A stretch of 64,000 bases of DNA from Bacillota bacterium (GTDB lineage Bacteria; Bacillota; Clostridia; Christensenellales; Aristaeellaceae), in contig JAEZQK010000048.1 in assembly GCA_023413135.1 (NCBI GenBank), positions 1 through 64,000 of the forward strand. Direction: 5' to 3'. A program made the translations under genes and the position numbers. Under the pieces are notes generated by a model that saw nothing but the letters and a program-made list of their open reading frames with translations, had not been told where the DNA came from and did not search any database. Position 1 is the stretch's first letter; each line of letters starts with the position of its first letter. Positions 7,815 to 16,558 of this stretch are shown piece after piece.

Positions 7815-7874
7815 TTGACAATATTTGCTTTTCAGCTATAATAGCCACGATTCATTTGCTGAATCGTGGCTATT
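7815..7874 (+). promoter_or_regulatory. Promoter with 35-bp palindrome over the start site
   Basis: TTGACA (7815-7820), 16 bp, TATAAT (7837-7842). A perfect inverted repeat starts inside the -10: AATAGCCACGATTCA (7840-7854), a 5-base spacer, TGAATCGTGGCTATT (7860-7874). It covers the transcription start and can serve as a two-fold operator or as a 5' mRNA hairpin protecting the transcript. It belongs to the FMN-binding/flavodoxin operon. Confidence 0.75.
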
Positions 7875-7918
7875 GTATTGGCCGAGGGTAATGCGCCGTA
7901 AAGCGTGGAGGGAAAAGG

Positions 7919-8314
7919 ATGAAGAAGGTTTTCAAGATCGTTGCGATTGTTATCACAGCACTGGTAATCATTTTCACGGGATTTTTCGTTTTCATCAGCC
8001 GTGGGCTGGATGCAAAAAGCCAGCCGGTGCTCGTGGGGGCTACCGCCCAAGGGCTCGCCGATGGCACATATGAGGGCGGCTATGACGGCGGACGGTGGAC
8101 CAACCGGGTGAAAGTTACCGTGGCGGGGGAGAAGATCGAGAATATAGCTCTTTCCCAAGACGTAATGTTCTCCGATACAAAGGTGACCACTGAACTGTTT
8201 CAAAGGGTGATTGCGGCGCAGTCGACGCAGGTGGATACGGTGGCGGGCGCTACTGTGACCGGCAATGCCTATTTGAAATCCATTGAAAACGCGCTGACGA
8301 ACAAGGAGGAATGA
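7919..8314 (+). CDS. Membrane-anchored FMN-binding domain protein
   Basis: A 131-residue protein. An N-terminal membrane anchor (residues 3-28, VFKIVAIVITALVIIF) is followed by one FMN-binding domain of the NqrC/RnfG/PF04205 kind facing outside. The domain shows the typical GTYEGGYDGGRW strand and the C-terminal DTVAGATVTGNAYLKSIENAL motif, whose Thr is where FMN is covalently attached by an ApbE-type transferase in this family. GGAGGG lies at good distance from ATG 7919. Its stop overlaps the next ORF region, so it is co-transcribed with the flavodoxin. A role in extracytoplasmic electron transfer is likely. No ApbE gene is in the window. Confidence 0.88.
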   Translation: MKKVFKIVAIVITALVIIFTGFFVFISRGLDAKSQPVLVGATAQGLADGTYEGGYDGGRWTNRVKVTVAGEKIENIALSQDVMFSDTKVTTELFQRVIAAQSTQVDTVAGATVTGNAYLKSIENALTNKEE

Positions 8315-8316
8315 GC

Positions 8317-8796
8317 ATGGCTACATTGATTGCATACGCTACCAAGCACGGCGTAACGGAAAAATGCGCCAGGGAGCTGCAAAAGCGCCTTCCGGACGGA
8401 GCTGATCTTTACAATTTGAAGAACGGCACACCTGACCTTGCAAAGTATGATTCCGTCATTCTCGGGGCTTCCATATACGCCGGCATGCCCCGCAAGCAGA
8501 TCAAAGCCTTCGCCGCCAAGTACGGCGACAATCTCGCCAGGAAAAAACTTGGGCTGTTCCTTTGCTGCATGTCGGATGGGGAGCAGGCGCAAAAGCAAAT
8601 GGAAGCCGCTTATCCCGCCGAGCTTCGCAAGGCGGCCAGTGCTCAGGGCGTTCTGGGCGGCGGGTTCAATATCTCCCACATGAACTTTATCGAAAAGTTC
8701 GCTGTGGAAAAGATCAGCGGCAAGAAGGTCGAAGATAGCTTTACCCTGCATCAGAATGTACTGGAAGCCTTTGTCAAGGCGTTTGGGCAGGCATGA
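8317..8796 (+). CDS. Flavodoxin-domain protein
   Basis: A 159-residue protein with the flavodoxin fold: ATLIAYATKHGVTEKCA is the phosphate-binding loop after the first strand, and LGASIYAGMPRKQIKAF and FLCCMSDGEQA are the regions that flank the isoalloxazine ring. It is closest in look to the HemG/flavodoxin_5 type (Flavodoxin domain, PF12724). An ATG at 8311 overlaps the previous stop, but AAGGAGG is only one or two bases before it, while ATG 8317 has the normal seven-base spacing, so 8317 is chosen. Probably a soluble one- or two-electron carrier, perhaps serving the membrane FMN protein before it or the PFOR. A protoporphyrinogen oxidase role is possible but has no neighbouring heme genes to support it. 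Confidence 0.85.
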   Translation: MATLIAYATKHGVTEKCARELQKRLPDGADLYNLKNGTPDLAKYDSVILGASIYAGMPRKQIKAFAAKYGDNLARKKLGLFLCCMSDGEQAQKQMEAAYPAELRKAASAQGVLGGGFNISHMNFIEKFAVEKISGKKVEDSFTLHQNVLEAFVKAFGQA

Positions 8797-8810
8797 AAGC
8801 CTGGTGAATG

Positions 8811-8852
8811 GGAAAGCGCCCGTTTCTGTATGACGTAGGAACGGGCGCTTCC
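8811..8852. terminator. Bidirectional terminator between flavodoxin and anti-sigma genes
   Basis: GGAAAGCGCCCGTTTC (8811-8826) pairs with GGAACGGGCGCTTCC (8838-8852) around a 11-base loop. It sits between two convergent genes. The T tract on the plus strand is short (TTTATCTGTTT). Confidence 0.7.
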
Positions 8853-8866
8853 TTTATCTGTTTGCG

Positions 8867-10321
8867 CTATGGCGCAGGGGTGGGCGAGGGTGCTGCGGGG
8901 ACAAATGGAATGTTAAGGATGCCCTGGGGTTCGTCCGTGGGGATGGACGTAGGAGCGGGGGAGGGCACAGGAGCCAGGGGAATGGTAAAGGTTGCGAGGT
9001 ATTCATCTGTATAGCGGCTATAGGCACGAAGCGTGATCGAATCAGGGATGGTTTTCACGGCCGGCCAGAAAGCGGCATAACGGTTCCGCTCATAATTCTT
9101 GCCGTCAAGGGAACCTGATTCATAGGTGCCGCATAGTGTTGTCCCCAAACAAGATACTGTATTTCCTTCCTCATCCTGCCATTCAAATTCCAAGCCACCC
9201 CCTAATTCGACTTTATCCTCCGGCCGCGTACCGATGCTCATAGGATAAAGGCTCTGAATATCCATGTAGGTTGCAAGATCAGTAAAGGTAACCTTTGCGC
9301 TTGTCAGTGTCATTTCGTCTTGTGTAACCGGAGCCTGAAGATTGCGGACCACCGGAGGTTCAGGCTTTTGAAGCGTAATTCCCACATTGCAGTTATACAG
9401 CTTCTCTCTGTAATCCTTCGAACTGTCCGGCCACTCCAGGAAATCTGCCTTCAGTATCAATTGCAAAGGCTCCTCACCGGATACCTTGCTCAATACATTT
9501 TTCAGATAATCAGGTGCTTCTGTCGGTTCTTGCAAATCAGCCAACTCTGCATCCATTGGAGGTAAAGGTGTTGCGTCATCCGGTTGCTGTGGATTCATTG
9601 TTATCCAAATTAGTTCTGGTGAAGGAGTTGGCAAGGCCAGATTCAGGTTCGTCCAATCCTCCGGTTGCATATCGTCTATTGTGATCTCATAAAGGCCTTC
9701 GCTGTCCAGACGAATACGGTAGGTAAGCACCAGCACCCCTTCCGATTCATAAATGGCATCGGCGAGGGAGTGATTTTGTATGCCGTATACGCGCGTCCCC
9801 AAATCTTCCACCACTACCTTTCGGCGGGGATCTGTTTTCGGATCTGTCAAGGGCCGCTCGTGGTAGCCTGGCCAGCGCCCATTCTCTTTCAAAGGCCAGC
9901 CAAATGTATCCAGATCAAAAAGGATCATATCCTGTTCCGGATGCTTGAGCTTATATTCCACAGTAACATAGGCTGTAACACCGTCATATACGGCATCCCG
10001 TACGGTGACGGTCAGGTCGGGGAAATCGCCTCCGGTTTGATGAAGGTCAGTCTGCATGTTAACGCCTGAGCCATCGGATGGAGCGGATGTGTACATATCC
10101 AGCGAGTTTTTGGTGCTGAACACACCCGTTGCTGCCAGGGCAATGCCTGTTAACAGCAAAAGGCATATCAGCATCATCAGCGCGGTACGTAATGTAAAAC
10201 GCTTCATGACAGGTGCCCTCCTTGTTTTTTTGAGTGTTTGCTGAACCAATAGATCAAAATCATGCGGCACGGGGCCATACAGCGCCTGCCAGCGGTCCGG
10301 GGAGATTTTTTTGTTTGTCAT
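8867..10321 (-). CDS. Membrane anti-sigma-factor-like protein (DUF4179 type)
   Basis: A 484-residue protein. The cytoplasmic N-terminal part of about 40 residues (ISPDRWQALYGPVPHDFDLL) should bind the sigma factor. One membrane helix follows (about 46-66, TALMMLICLLLLTGIALAA), then a large extracellular part with the FPDLTVTVRDAVYDGVTAYV segment typical of the DUF4179 group. It ends in a proline/serine-rich tail (PVPSPAPTSIPTDEP). A GTG lies at 10327, but ATG 10321 has GGAGG seven bases upstream and begins two bases after the sigma stop, so it is the likely start. Co-transcription with the ECF sigma gene and the one-helix layout support an anti-sigma role. The external signal is unknown. Confidence 0.75.
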   Translation of the reverse strand: MTNKKISPDRWQALYGPVPHDFDLLVQQTLKKTRRAPVMKRFTLRTALMMLICLLLLTGIALAATGVFSTKNSLDMYTSAPSDGSGVNMQTDLHQTGGDFPDLTVTVRDAVYDGVTAYVTVEYKLKHPEQDMILFDLDTFGWPLKENGRWPGYHERPLTDPKTDPRRKVVVEDLGTRVYGIQNHSLADAIYESEGVLVLTYRIRLDSEGLYEITIDDMQPEDWTNLNLALPTPSPELIWITMNPQQPDDATPLPPMDAELADLQEPTEAPDYLKNVLSKVSGEEPLQLILKADFLEWPDSSKDYREKLYNCNVGITLQKPEPPVVRNLQAPVTQDEMTLTSAKVTFTDLATYMDIQSLYPMSIGTRPEDKVELGGGLEFEWQDEEGNTVSCLGTTLCGTYESGSLDGKNYERNRYAAFWPAVKTIPDSITLRAYSRYTDEYLATFTIPLAPVPSPAPTSIPTDEPQGILNIPFVPAAPSPTPAP

Positions 10322-10323
10322 GA

Positions 10324-10782
10324 TCACACCTCCTCCGAAAGGGACCGTCGCAGCAGCATCCGCGCCCTGTTTAGCCTGGATTTGACTGTACCCCTGGGGA
10401 TATGAAGGGTGAAGGCGATCTCCTCTTCCGATGCGCCCTCCAAGTAGTGCAGGGCAACAGTTACCCGCAGCTTTTCGGGCAGGGCGGATAAAGCCTCCCT
10501 GAGCGATGCATCCGGGAAATGGACGCCCTCTTCAGGGATGGGCACATACAGTTCCTGCCTGGTTTTGCGCTGGATGGTACGGCACTCGTTGGTGAGAATT
10601 TTCAGCAGGAAAGATTTGAACTTGCTTTCGTCCCGCAGGCGGTCTTTGTGCTGCCAGGCTTTCAGGATGGCATTTTGCACGGCATCCTGCCTGTCCTGAT
10701 ACCTTAGCAGCAAAGCAAAGCTCATCCGGTACATGGATTCCGTGAGCCGGGTGACCTCCGCCTCGAATGCTTCTTGAGTCAT
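10324..10782 (-). CDS. ECF-type RNA polymerase sigma factor
   Basis: A 152-residue protein with sigma region 2 (SFALLLRYQDRQDAVQNAILKAW, about 22-44) and region 4 (LPEKLRVTVALHYLEGASEEEIA, then HIPRGTVKSRLNRARMLLRR, about 98-145), and no region 1 or 3, which defines the ECF group. AGAGGAG precedes ATG 10782. The membrane protein starting two bases after its stop is the probable anti-sigma factor. Such pairs normally act on their own promoter, but I could not recognise an ECF-type promoter upstream with confidence. Confidence 0.93.
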   Translation of the reverse strand: MTQEAFEAEVTRLTESMYRMSFALLLRYQDRQDAVQNAILKAWQHKDRLRDESKFKSFLLKILTNECRTIQRKTRQELYVPIPEEGVHFPDASLREALSALPEKLRVTVALHYLEGASEEEIAFTLHIPRGTVKSRLNRARMLLRRSLSEEV

Positions 10783-10870
10783 AGGGTTCTCCTCTTGTGT
10801 CAGCGCTGATACGCATATAGGACGCGGTATGGAAGAAAAAGGTTCAGTACTTGATGAAACTTATTTACGC

Positions 10871-10914
10871 AAAACGTCCGCCCTGCATTTTCAATATGGC
10901 AGGCGGACGCTTTT
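10871..10914. terminator. Hairpin element with AAAACGTCCGCC arms, copy 1
   Basis: CGTCCGCCCTGC (10875-10886) pairs with GCAGGCGGACG (10899-10909), flanked by AAAA on one side and TTTT on the other, so it can work in both directions. A second copy with about 24 identical bases lies at 22756-22801. Here it separates the sigma gene (start 10782) from the M13 peptidase gene. Apart from it and a possible small ORF, the gap 10783-11143 shows nothing. Confidence 0.7.
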
Positions 10915-10993
10915 GGCTGTTATCCAAAGAAATAGAAGCGTATATAAATCATCTTTGATGTCTAAAGGGACATTAGTTAATATAATTACACAG

Positions 10994-11140
10994 TTAGCCG
11001 GTATCCGTATAATAGTGCAGTAGTGCCGGTAGGGTGTGCACGAACACAGTCTGAAGCTCGTTTTCCAGCGCTGCCTTCTCTACGAGTACATCAAGGATCG
11101 CCTTGGGAAGGTACCGTTGCGATATCTCCTGCCCTATCAT
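10994..11140 (-). CDS. Possible 48-aa ORF right after the M13 peptidase
   Basis: Starting at ATG 11140, one codon after the peptidase stop and in the same frame, 48 codons stay open (MIGQEISQRYLPKAILDVL, then VEKAALENELQTVFVHTLP). The sequence looks like a soluble helical peptide and not random translation. There is no convincing ribosome binding site (GGTGATCC only). It could be a coupled small gene or the remnant of a longer gene. No family recognised. Confidence 0.3.
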   Translation of the reverse strand: MIGQEISQRYLPKAILDVLVEKAALENELQTVFVHTLPALLHYYTDTG

Positions 11141-11143
11141 GGA

Positions 11144-13117
11144 TCACCATAAAGTAACCCTCTTTTCGGGCGGCAGGTACATACCGTCGTCGGGTTGTAC
11201 GCCGTAGACGGTATAAAAGTCATTAAGATTCTGTAGTTGTATGTTGACGCGAAGCTTCGCAGGCGCGTGTGGGTCGGCGGCAAGCAGCATCTGTTCCGCT
11301 GCTGGTGTGGCTTTCATACGAAAAGATATCGCAAAGTTTTTAAAGAACGCCTGAAGGTCATAGCCTGGAATCGAACGAACCGCCTCCAGCGAGCTGGATA
11401 GACCACCCATGTCGGCAATATTCTCTGCGGCGGTCAGTGTGCCGTTGACCGTTCCGGCAGCATACTCTATACCGTCAAATAGATCGACTACAGCTTGCGA
11501 TCGAGATTCAAAAGCATTGTAATCCGCGCTGGTCCACCAGTTTTTCAGGCTTCCAGATTCATCGTATTTTGCGCCATTTAAATCGAAGGCATGGGTGATT
11601 TCATGTGCAATAATCATGCCAATACCGCCGTAATTGGCGCTTGTGGATTGTTTCAAGCTGAAAAACGGTGCCTGGAGGATTGCTGCCGGGAAAATGATAG
11701 CATTGCTGTTATCGTCGTACATGGCGTTGACAAGGCAAGCGCTGAAAGGCCAGAGCATGCGATCAACCGGTGCTCCGCAACTTATATAATCTGCTTCCAT
11801 ATTAATGCGGCGCAACCTAGTCATGTTCTCAAAAAAGTTCCCGCCTTTTTCCACTGCGGTTACTCGGAGAAGGGAATAGGTATGGGAAATAATGTCGGGA
11901 TACCCAACAAGGATAGTCATGTTATCCAGCTTACGGATGGCGCCTTCGATTGTTTCCGGGCTTAGCCAGTCAATATTCCGAAGGCGCTTGCGGTAAACAT
12001 CCAGCAGCCTGTTTACCATGTTGCTTACTTCATCTTTTGCTTTCTTGCTAAAGTAGTTCTGGCTATAATATTGACCAACCACCTGATCAAATACTGCCGA
12101 TGCCAAACGATAGGCGTTGAGCTTGAGGTCGGGCGTCCCCGACTGTCCATAGAGCGTTAAGGAAAAAGACATCGCTTTGTTTGCAATCTCTTCCGAAAGC
12201 ATTGGAGCCATACTGAAGGCTGTGGACACCAACATCCAACTTTTCAATATTGAGAAGTTCTGCTCATTGATGAGGATGTGCAACGCCTGATAGTACCGGA
12301 GATCTGCCACAATGACCTGCTCAAGGGACTGATCGGTCAGGTTTCGGACCAGATCATCCAACCTTACCGATGTGCAGAGGTTTCCAAACGCACCGATGGA
12401 TAACGGGTTGTATTGCAAGGCGTAGTCGTTGTTTTCCTCGGCTGTACGTGCATAGGGAGCCAGCATCCGGTCGAAGGCGACAGCTTGGCTGGCTGCCATC
12501 CGTGCCTGCGCCTCAGGCATTCCTAGAAGCGTTAATAAGTCAGTAGCTGTCTGTTCAAATAATGAAAGTAGCTGATCACAGTCCTCAGACTGGTAGAAGC
12601 TCGTGTCCTCAAGGAAGAGTTTGGGCGCGGCTGCATACAACGCCTTAATGCCAGCGTTGCCCATATCAGGCGCTACGGAAAAACTAAAGGGAGTGCTGAT
12701 ACCATTTAGTATCAACTCGGCCAGTTGGGAATTCGCCTGCTCAAAACTATCCAAGGAGGCAATCCGGTCAAGATATGCGCGGATGGGATTCCCGCCCGCA
12801 TCATTCCGTGCATTAAAGTCAATCGACATCGCGTATAGCTGCAGGAACTCCGCGAGCTCCGAGCTCGCTGGCTGCTCATGGCTTGCGAGCATCCGGTCAA
12901 AATCACCGACAAGCTGCGCTTCCACCTGATAGGTTAAATCGGCCATGCTGCCGACCAGTACTTTGTCTGCTGGGATCGAAGCTTCGGTCAGCCACTGGGC
13001 ATTGACCGCCGCGTAGAAATCATCCTGTAACCGAGCGGCAGTTGCTTCGGCTGCAGGGCCACAGGCCAACAGAACCGCCAAAAAGCATATAGCGACTGTG
13101 CGGAGCAGACGGTTCAA
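11144..13117 (-). CDS. Secreted M13-family zinc metallopeptidase (neprilysin/PepO-like)
   Basis: A 657-residue protein. The start is TTG 13117 with GGAGG eight bases before it. A signal peptide (NRLLRTVAICFLAVLLACG, cleavage near ATA-AR) leads to the family's full-length catalytic region. The zinc site HEITH (about 505-509) is followed by ENIADMGG (about 563), giving the third ligand and the conserved Asp. NAMYDD and the C-terminal PEKRVTLW resemble the NAYY and CRVW signatures. Usual M13 length is 630-700 residues, so it appears complete. It should cut small peptides outside the membrane. It lies 41 bases after another exported peptidase and probably shares its transcript. Confidence 0.92.
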   Translation of the reverse strand: MNRLLRTVAICFLAVLLACGPAAEATAARLQDDFYAAVNAQWLTEASIPADKVLVGSMADLTYQVEAQLVGDFDRMLASHEQPASSELAEFLQLYAMSIDFNARNDAGGNPIRAYLDRIASLDSFEQANSQLAELILNGISTPFSFSVAPDMGNAGIKALYAAAPKLFLEDTSFYQSEDCDQLLSLFEQTATDLLTLLGMPEAQARMAASQAVAFDRMLAPYARTAEENNDYALQYNPLSIGAFGNLCTSVRLDDLVRNLTDQSLEQVIVADLRYYQALHILINEQNFSILKSWMLVSTAFSMAPMLSEEIANKAMSFSLTLYGQSGTPDLKLNAYRLASAVFDQVVGQYYSQNYFSKKAKDEVSNMVNRLLDVYRKRLRNIDWLSPETIEGAIRKLDNMTILVGYPDIISHTYSLLRVTAVEKGGNFFENMTRLRRINMEADYISCGAPVDRMLWPFSACLVNAMYDDNSNAIIFPAAILQAPFFSLKQSTSANYGGIGMIIAHEITHAFDLNGAKYDESGSLKNWWTSADYNAFESRSQAVVDLFDGIEYAAGTVNGTLTAAENIADMGGLSSSLEAVRSIPGYDLQAFFKNFAISFRMKATPAAEQMLLAADPHAPAKLRVNIQLQNLNDFYTVYGVQPDDGMYLPPEKRVTLW

Positions 13118-13158
13118 ATCACATTCCTCCTATACATAACATCTTCCAGTTTCCCCGC

Positions 13159-14625
13159 TTACAGGCTGTCAGAAGTTTGTGCCTCAATGTAGTTTATAGC
13201 CGCTTCAAGCTCAACATCCACGCCGCTCGCCACCCGAGTCGCGCTTTCCTCCGTCATCTCCACCCTAATTGACGGGCTGATGCCGCCGATTCCGTTCCGG
13301 CTGTCAATCTGAATTTGCCCATCAGCATCCAGCGACTGTCCATAGGGATAATGCACCGTAAGGCCGCCCGGCATGGCGATCTCCGCCCCCGCCAGCCCGA
13401 AGGAACCGCTCGTTCCGTAGAAACCAATCGTTGCGCCGTTGGGCAGGTTGCGAATGCCCATGGCAATTCCTTCGCCTGAGCTTACGCATTTTTGATTGAT
13501 CAAACACAGCACCAAGCCAGAATATGAACAAGGCTGCACAGGTTCGATATATAGCGTTCCTGATTCACTCTCTGTTTCCGGTCTTAAGAACTGCCCAGTC
13601 TTCTCGTCGTACATGCTTAGCTGCTCATATAAAGTCCGCTCTCCGTAGAAGCTTCCGAGAATCGCCGCTGACATTTCGTCGAAGCCGCCAAGGTTATTGC
13701 GGATATCAACGATCATGGCGGCGGCCTTCTGGTCGACCGCCTGCTGAACGGCGGCCTGAAACTCACTCAAAGTCGAGGGTGCGGTGCCGGTCCCCTGAAG
13801 GTCGGCGTCAAGCTCGCCCCAGATTTTGATGTACATGATATTGTTCTCAAGCGTCTTGGTCTCCACCATGGCGTTGGGTACCGGGTTGGGGTCGTCCAAC
13901 CCCAGGTACATGGAGCGGATCTTGTCGGAGAGGACGGAGGATGGGTAACTTTTTGACAGAGAAGATCCACCGTCGTCGAAGGCTGTGAGCGTGACTGTTT
14001 TCGGGGCGGCGTCGCCACTATTGACAAAGGCAACCTCTACTTCCGTGCCAACTGGCGCGCGGGTGAGATATTGTGCCTGTTTGAGCTCCAAATTTTCCGT
14101 GGTGGCGGAAGGCCCGGCATAGATGGTTGAGACGTGCGCAAGCGCGTCGGCAACAGGTTCGCCGTTCCATGCCGTCAGTACGGCGCCCGTCCGCATGCCT
14201 GAAGCATAGGCCGGGCCAAAACCATCGACCCAGGCCGCAATCAAAGAGCCGTTGCTTAGTCTCGAAGCGGAGAATCCGAATCCACCGCCGACATAGAGGT
14301 TGTCGATCTCAGGCAAATTGTTCACCGACACATGGCCGTCCGGTATCTCCGTCAGAAACTCTCTGAGCGCTATGTAATACTCCGTGAAATCATCCACCTG
14401 CTGTGCTGCGAGGATCTTGGGCGCATACTGACTGTAGAGGCTGTTCCAGTCGATCTGCTTCCACTCAGTAAATGCGTATTCCCTGGTAAGCTGCTGGTAC
14501 ATCTGATCAAAGGCCTGCGTCCATGTTAATCCGCTGTAATCCGCCGCTTGGGACGCTTGCGCAGAGAATGTTAATAGGCTCGCCATCAGGACAATGGTAA
14601 ACAATATCCGAATTTTCTGTTTCAC
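13159..14625 (-). CDS. Secreted S41-family peptidase (C-terminal-processing protease type)
   Basis: A 488-residue protein. The open frame begins at 14664, but GTG 14625 has AAGGAGG six bases upstream and puts a clean signal peptide (MKQKIRILFTIVLMASLLTF, ending AQASQA) at the N-terminus. An N-terminal helical cap includes EIPDGHVSV, typical of S41. A PDZ-like segment follows, then the catalytic domain with MIVDIRNNLGGFDEMSA and the nucleophile region KCVSSGEGIAMG (about 380-391), where the Ser works with a downstream Lys in the family. It is exported and probably degrades or processes wall-side proteins. Its neighbour downstream is the M13 peptidase, so the pair makes a small extracellular proteolysis operon. 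Confidence 0.88.
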   Translation of the reverse strand: MKQKIRILFTIVLMASLLTFSAQASQAADYSGLTWTQAFDQMYQQLTREYAFTEWKQIDWNSLYSQYAPKILAAQQVDDFTEYYIALREFLTEIPDGHVSVNNLPEIDNLYVGGGFGFSASRLSNGSLIAAWVDGFGPAYASGMRTGAVLTAWNGEPVADALAHVSTIYAGPSATTENLELKQAQYLTRAPVGTEVEVAFVNSGDAAPKTVTLTAFDDGGSSLSKSYPSSVLSDKIRSMYLGLDDPNPVPNAMVETKTLENNIMYIKIWGELDADLQGTGTAPSTLSEFQAAVQQAVDQKAAAMIVDIRNNLGGFDEMSAAILGSFYGERTLYEQLSMYDEKTGQFLRPETESESGTLYIEPVQPCSYSGLVLCLINQKCVSSGEGIAMGIRNLPNGATIGFYGTSGSFGLAGAEIAMPGGLTVHYPYGQSLDADGQIQIDSRNGIGGISPSIRVEMTEESATRVASGVDVELEAAINYIEAQTSDSL

Positions 14626-14749
14626 AGTTTGCCTCCTTGTTATCCCAACGAAGATTGCCCACATGAATCCTTAACTGATGAACCAGCGGACGTTCGGGCT
14701 GTGGGTAAAGACAGGAAGTTGGCCTCCCCCGTCTGGCCGCCCTTTCAAT

Positions 14750-14778
14750 AAATTACAAGCCTCGCGTAAAAAAGTCAA
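14750..14778 (-). promoter_or_regulatory. Probable promoter of the S41-M13 peptidase operon
   Basis: TTGACT (14773-14778), 17 bp, TAATTT (14750-14755) on the minus strand, about 125 bases before GTG 14625. The remaining gap up to 15037 (the downstream side of the lyase gene) holds no gene, and I see no convincing terminator in it. Confidence 0.45.
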
Positions 14779-15037
14779 GGTACTGTCAAGAAGATTTCGC
14801 AAAATGATAGAGCCCTTTGTACCCGGTAGTTATCCGGCGACGGGATTGGGTCAACAATACCGGCATTGTCCTCTGATAGCTGAAGTGAATTTCCATTTTT
14901 CTCCTGACACGGAAAGCAAAATTGTATTCTTTACGCCACGTTTCTTTCGTACACCTTGTTGAGTTCCGTTTTCCCATGCAAGGCAATACATTTGCAGGCA
15001 TAGCAATAGACCCACCGTAGCTGAAAAGCCAAGGGCA

Positions 15038-16537
15038 TCATGTTTCCAGATAAGGCTTCACTTTCTCCTCCAGCAGATTTTTTGCACGGGAAAGATTGTG
15101 CCGCAGCGCCTGAGTTTCCTGCTTGGCTGCTGAAAAGCGCTCCTGGCGGGAAAGGAGCATCCGGGAAAGCTCCTCAGGGGCGGGGCCGCCTGTAACGCCA
15201 CGGATTTTTACAAAATGCTCCGGGTCCAAGGCTTTTTTGATCAACGCCTCGTCCACTGTGGCGTCGTCCTTGAGCAATTCCTTAAGAATGTCTGCGTGCA
15301 GATCCGCCTGGGTCATATTCCTTGCGTGCAGCGTCTTGACAATGGTGCTGGTGATACGGTGGCTTTCCCGGAAGGAAAGTCCCTTTTCCCGCACCAGGGT
15401 ATCCGCCAGCTCTGTGGCGGTAATGAACCCTTCCCCGGAGCGCTTACGCATCAGATCCTTTTGAATGGTCATGGTGGCGAAGTTGGATGTTAAAAGCGAA
15501 AGTACTTTCATGGCGCAGGCGATGGCGCTGTACAGATATGGCTGCAGCTGCTCCTCGGAATCCACCATGTCGCCAAAGGGTGTATTGTGAAGCAGCGTGA
15601 TGGCGGCCTGTGCGTTGGATATCAGCGCGCTGGCGATGGGGCGGGCATGCTCCAGGGAGGAGGGGTTACGCTTTTGGGGCATGATGCTGCTGATTTGTAC
15701 ATAGGGGTCTGCCAGGCGGTAATAGCCATACTCCCTTGTGCAAAAATCCAGCGTGTCCTTGAGGAAGCGGGAAAGATCCACCCCCAGCGCCATCAAGGCG
15801 GAGGCCGTTTCGGTCAGATAGTCTACGCCCGCAATGGCATCGTAGGAATTTTCCACCAGGCCGTCAAAACCAAGCAGGCCGCACATCTTTTCCCGGCTGA
15901 TGGGGAAGCCCGTGGTGGTGATGGCTGCGGCACCAATAGGAGACAGGTTCACGCAATGGTAGGCTGAAGAAAGCCGCCGCATGCTCCGCTCCAGCCCGTC
16001 ATAAAACGCCAGCAGGTAATGGCCAAGCGTTGTGGGCTGGGCCGGCTGCGTATGGGTATAGGCGGGCATCAGCGTATCCGCATGCTCCTGGCAAAGCCCC
16101 AAAAGCGTTTCCATAAAGCGCTCCACGGCTTCCATGCAGTCCAGCACCTTAAGCCTTAGCGCCATGCGGAATTGGCAGATGCCCACGTCGTTGCGGCTGC
16201 GGGCAATATGCAGCCGACCCGCCAGGTCTGCCCCGATCTCCTCCGACAGCGCCTTTTCCAGCATGAAGAACATGTCTTCATACCTTAAGTCATAGGTGGC
16301 ATGAGAAAAATCCCGCCTACTGACCGCGTTCAGCCCACGTATGATGCCCCTTGCCTCCTCCAGGGTGATAATGTTCTGCTCGCATAGCATCACCGCGTGT
16401 GCCAGGCTGATTTCCAGAAAGGCATGGTAATAGTAGTCCCGCTGGGTGTTGAAAACGGGCTCCAGCACCGCGGCGGCAAATGTTGTTCCGGGAAAGGTGA
16501 GGCCATCCTTTTCCCTGACTTCCTCCCGAATGCGCAT
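15038..16537 (-). CDS. Argininosuccinate-lyase-superfamily enzyme, probably catabolic
   Basis: A 499-residue member of the fumarase/aspartase/argininosuccinate lyase superfamily. Characteristic regions are LAGRLHIARSRNDV (C1-like), AYTHTQPAQPTTLGHYLLA (C2, catalytic His) and the signature ISSIMPQKRNPSSLEHAR (C3, about 278-295, flexible loop with the catalytic Ser). These enzymes eliminate fumarate or a similar dicarboxylate from an N- or C-substituted succinate. No argG or other arginine gene is near. The gene is last in an operon with a sugar-type ABC importer, a kinase and an amidohydrolase, so a degradative reaction on an imported compound is more likely than arginine synthesis. ATG 16537 has CGGAGGGAG upstream. 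The true substrate cannot be read from sequence. Confidence 0.85.
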   Translation of the reverse strand: MRIREEVREKDGLTFPGTTFAAAVLEPVFNTQRDYYYHAFLEISLAHAVMLCEQNIITLEEARGIIRGLNAVSRRDFSHATYDLRYEDMFFMLEKALSEEIGADLAGRLHIARSRNDVGICQFRMALRLKVLDCMEAVERFMETLLGLCQEHADTLMPAYTHTQPAQPTTLGHYLLAFYDGLERSMRRLSSAYHCVNLSPIGAAAITTTGFPISREKMCGLLGFDGLVENSYDAIAGVDYLTETASALMALGVDLSRFLKDTLDFCTREYGYYRLADPYVQISSIMPQKRNPSSLEHARPIASALISNAQAAITLLHNTPFGDMVDSEEQLQPYLYSAIACAMKVLSLLTSNFATMTIQKDLMRKRSGEGFITATELADTLVREKGLSFRESHRITSTIVKTLHARNMTQADLHADILKELLKDDATVDEALIKKALDPEHFVKIRGVTGGPAPEELSRMLLSRQERFSAAKQETQALRHNLSRAKNLLEEKVKPYLET

Positions 16538-16558
16538 GGCGTGACTCCCTCCGAGTTT

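Noticed and set aside
10829..11023. 64-codon plus-strand frame in the gap before the M13 gene
   Set aside because: It runs straight through the terminator hairpin at 10871-10914 and has no ribosome binding site.
15038..16537. Arginine biosynthesis gene argH
   Set aside because: The family is right, but no other arginine gene is near and the operon is a transport/catabolic one, so the symbol is not given.
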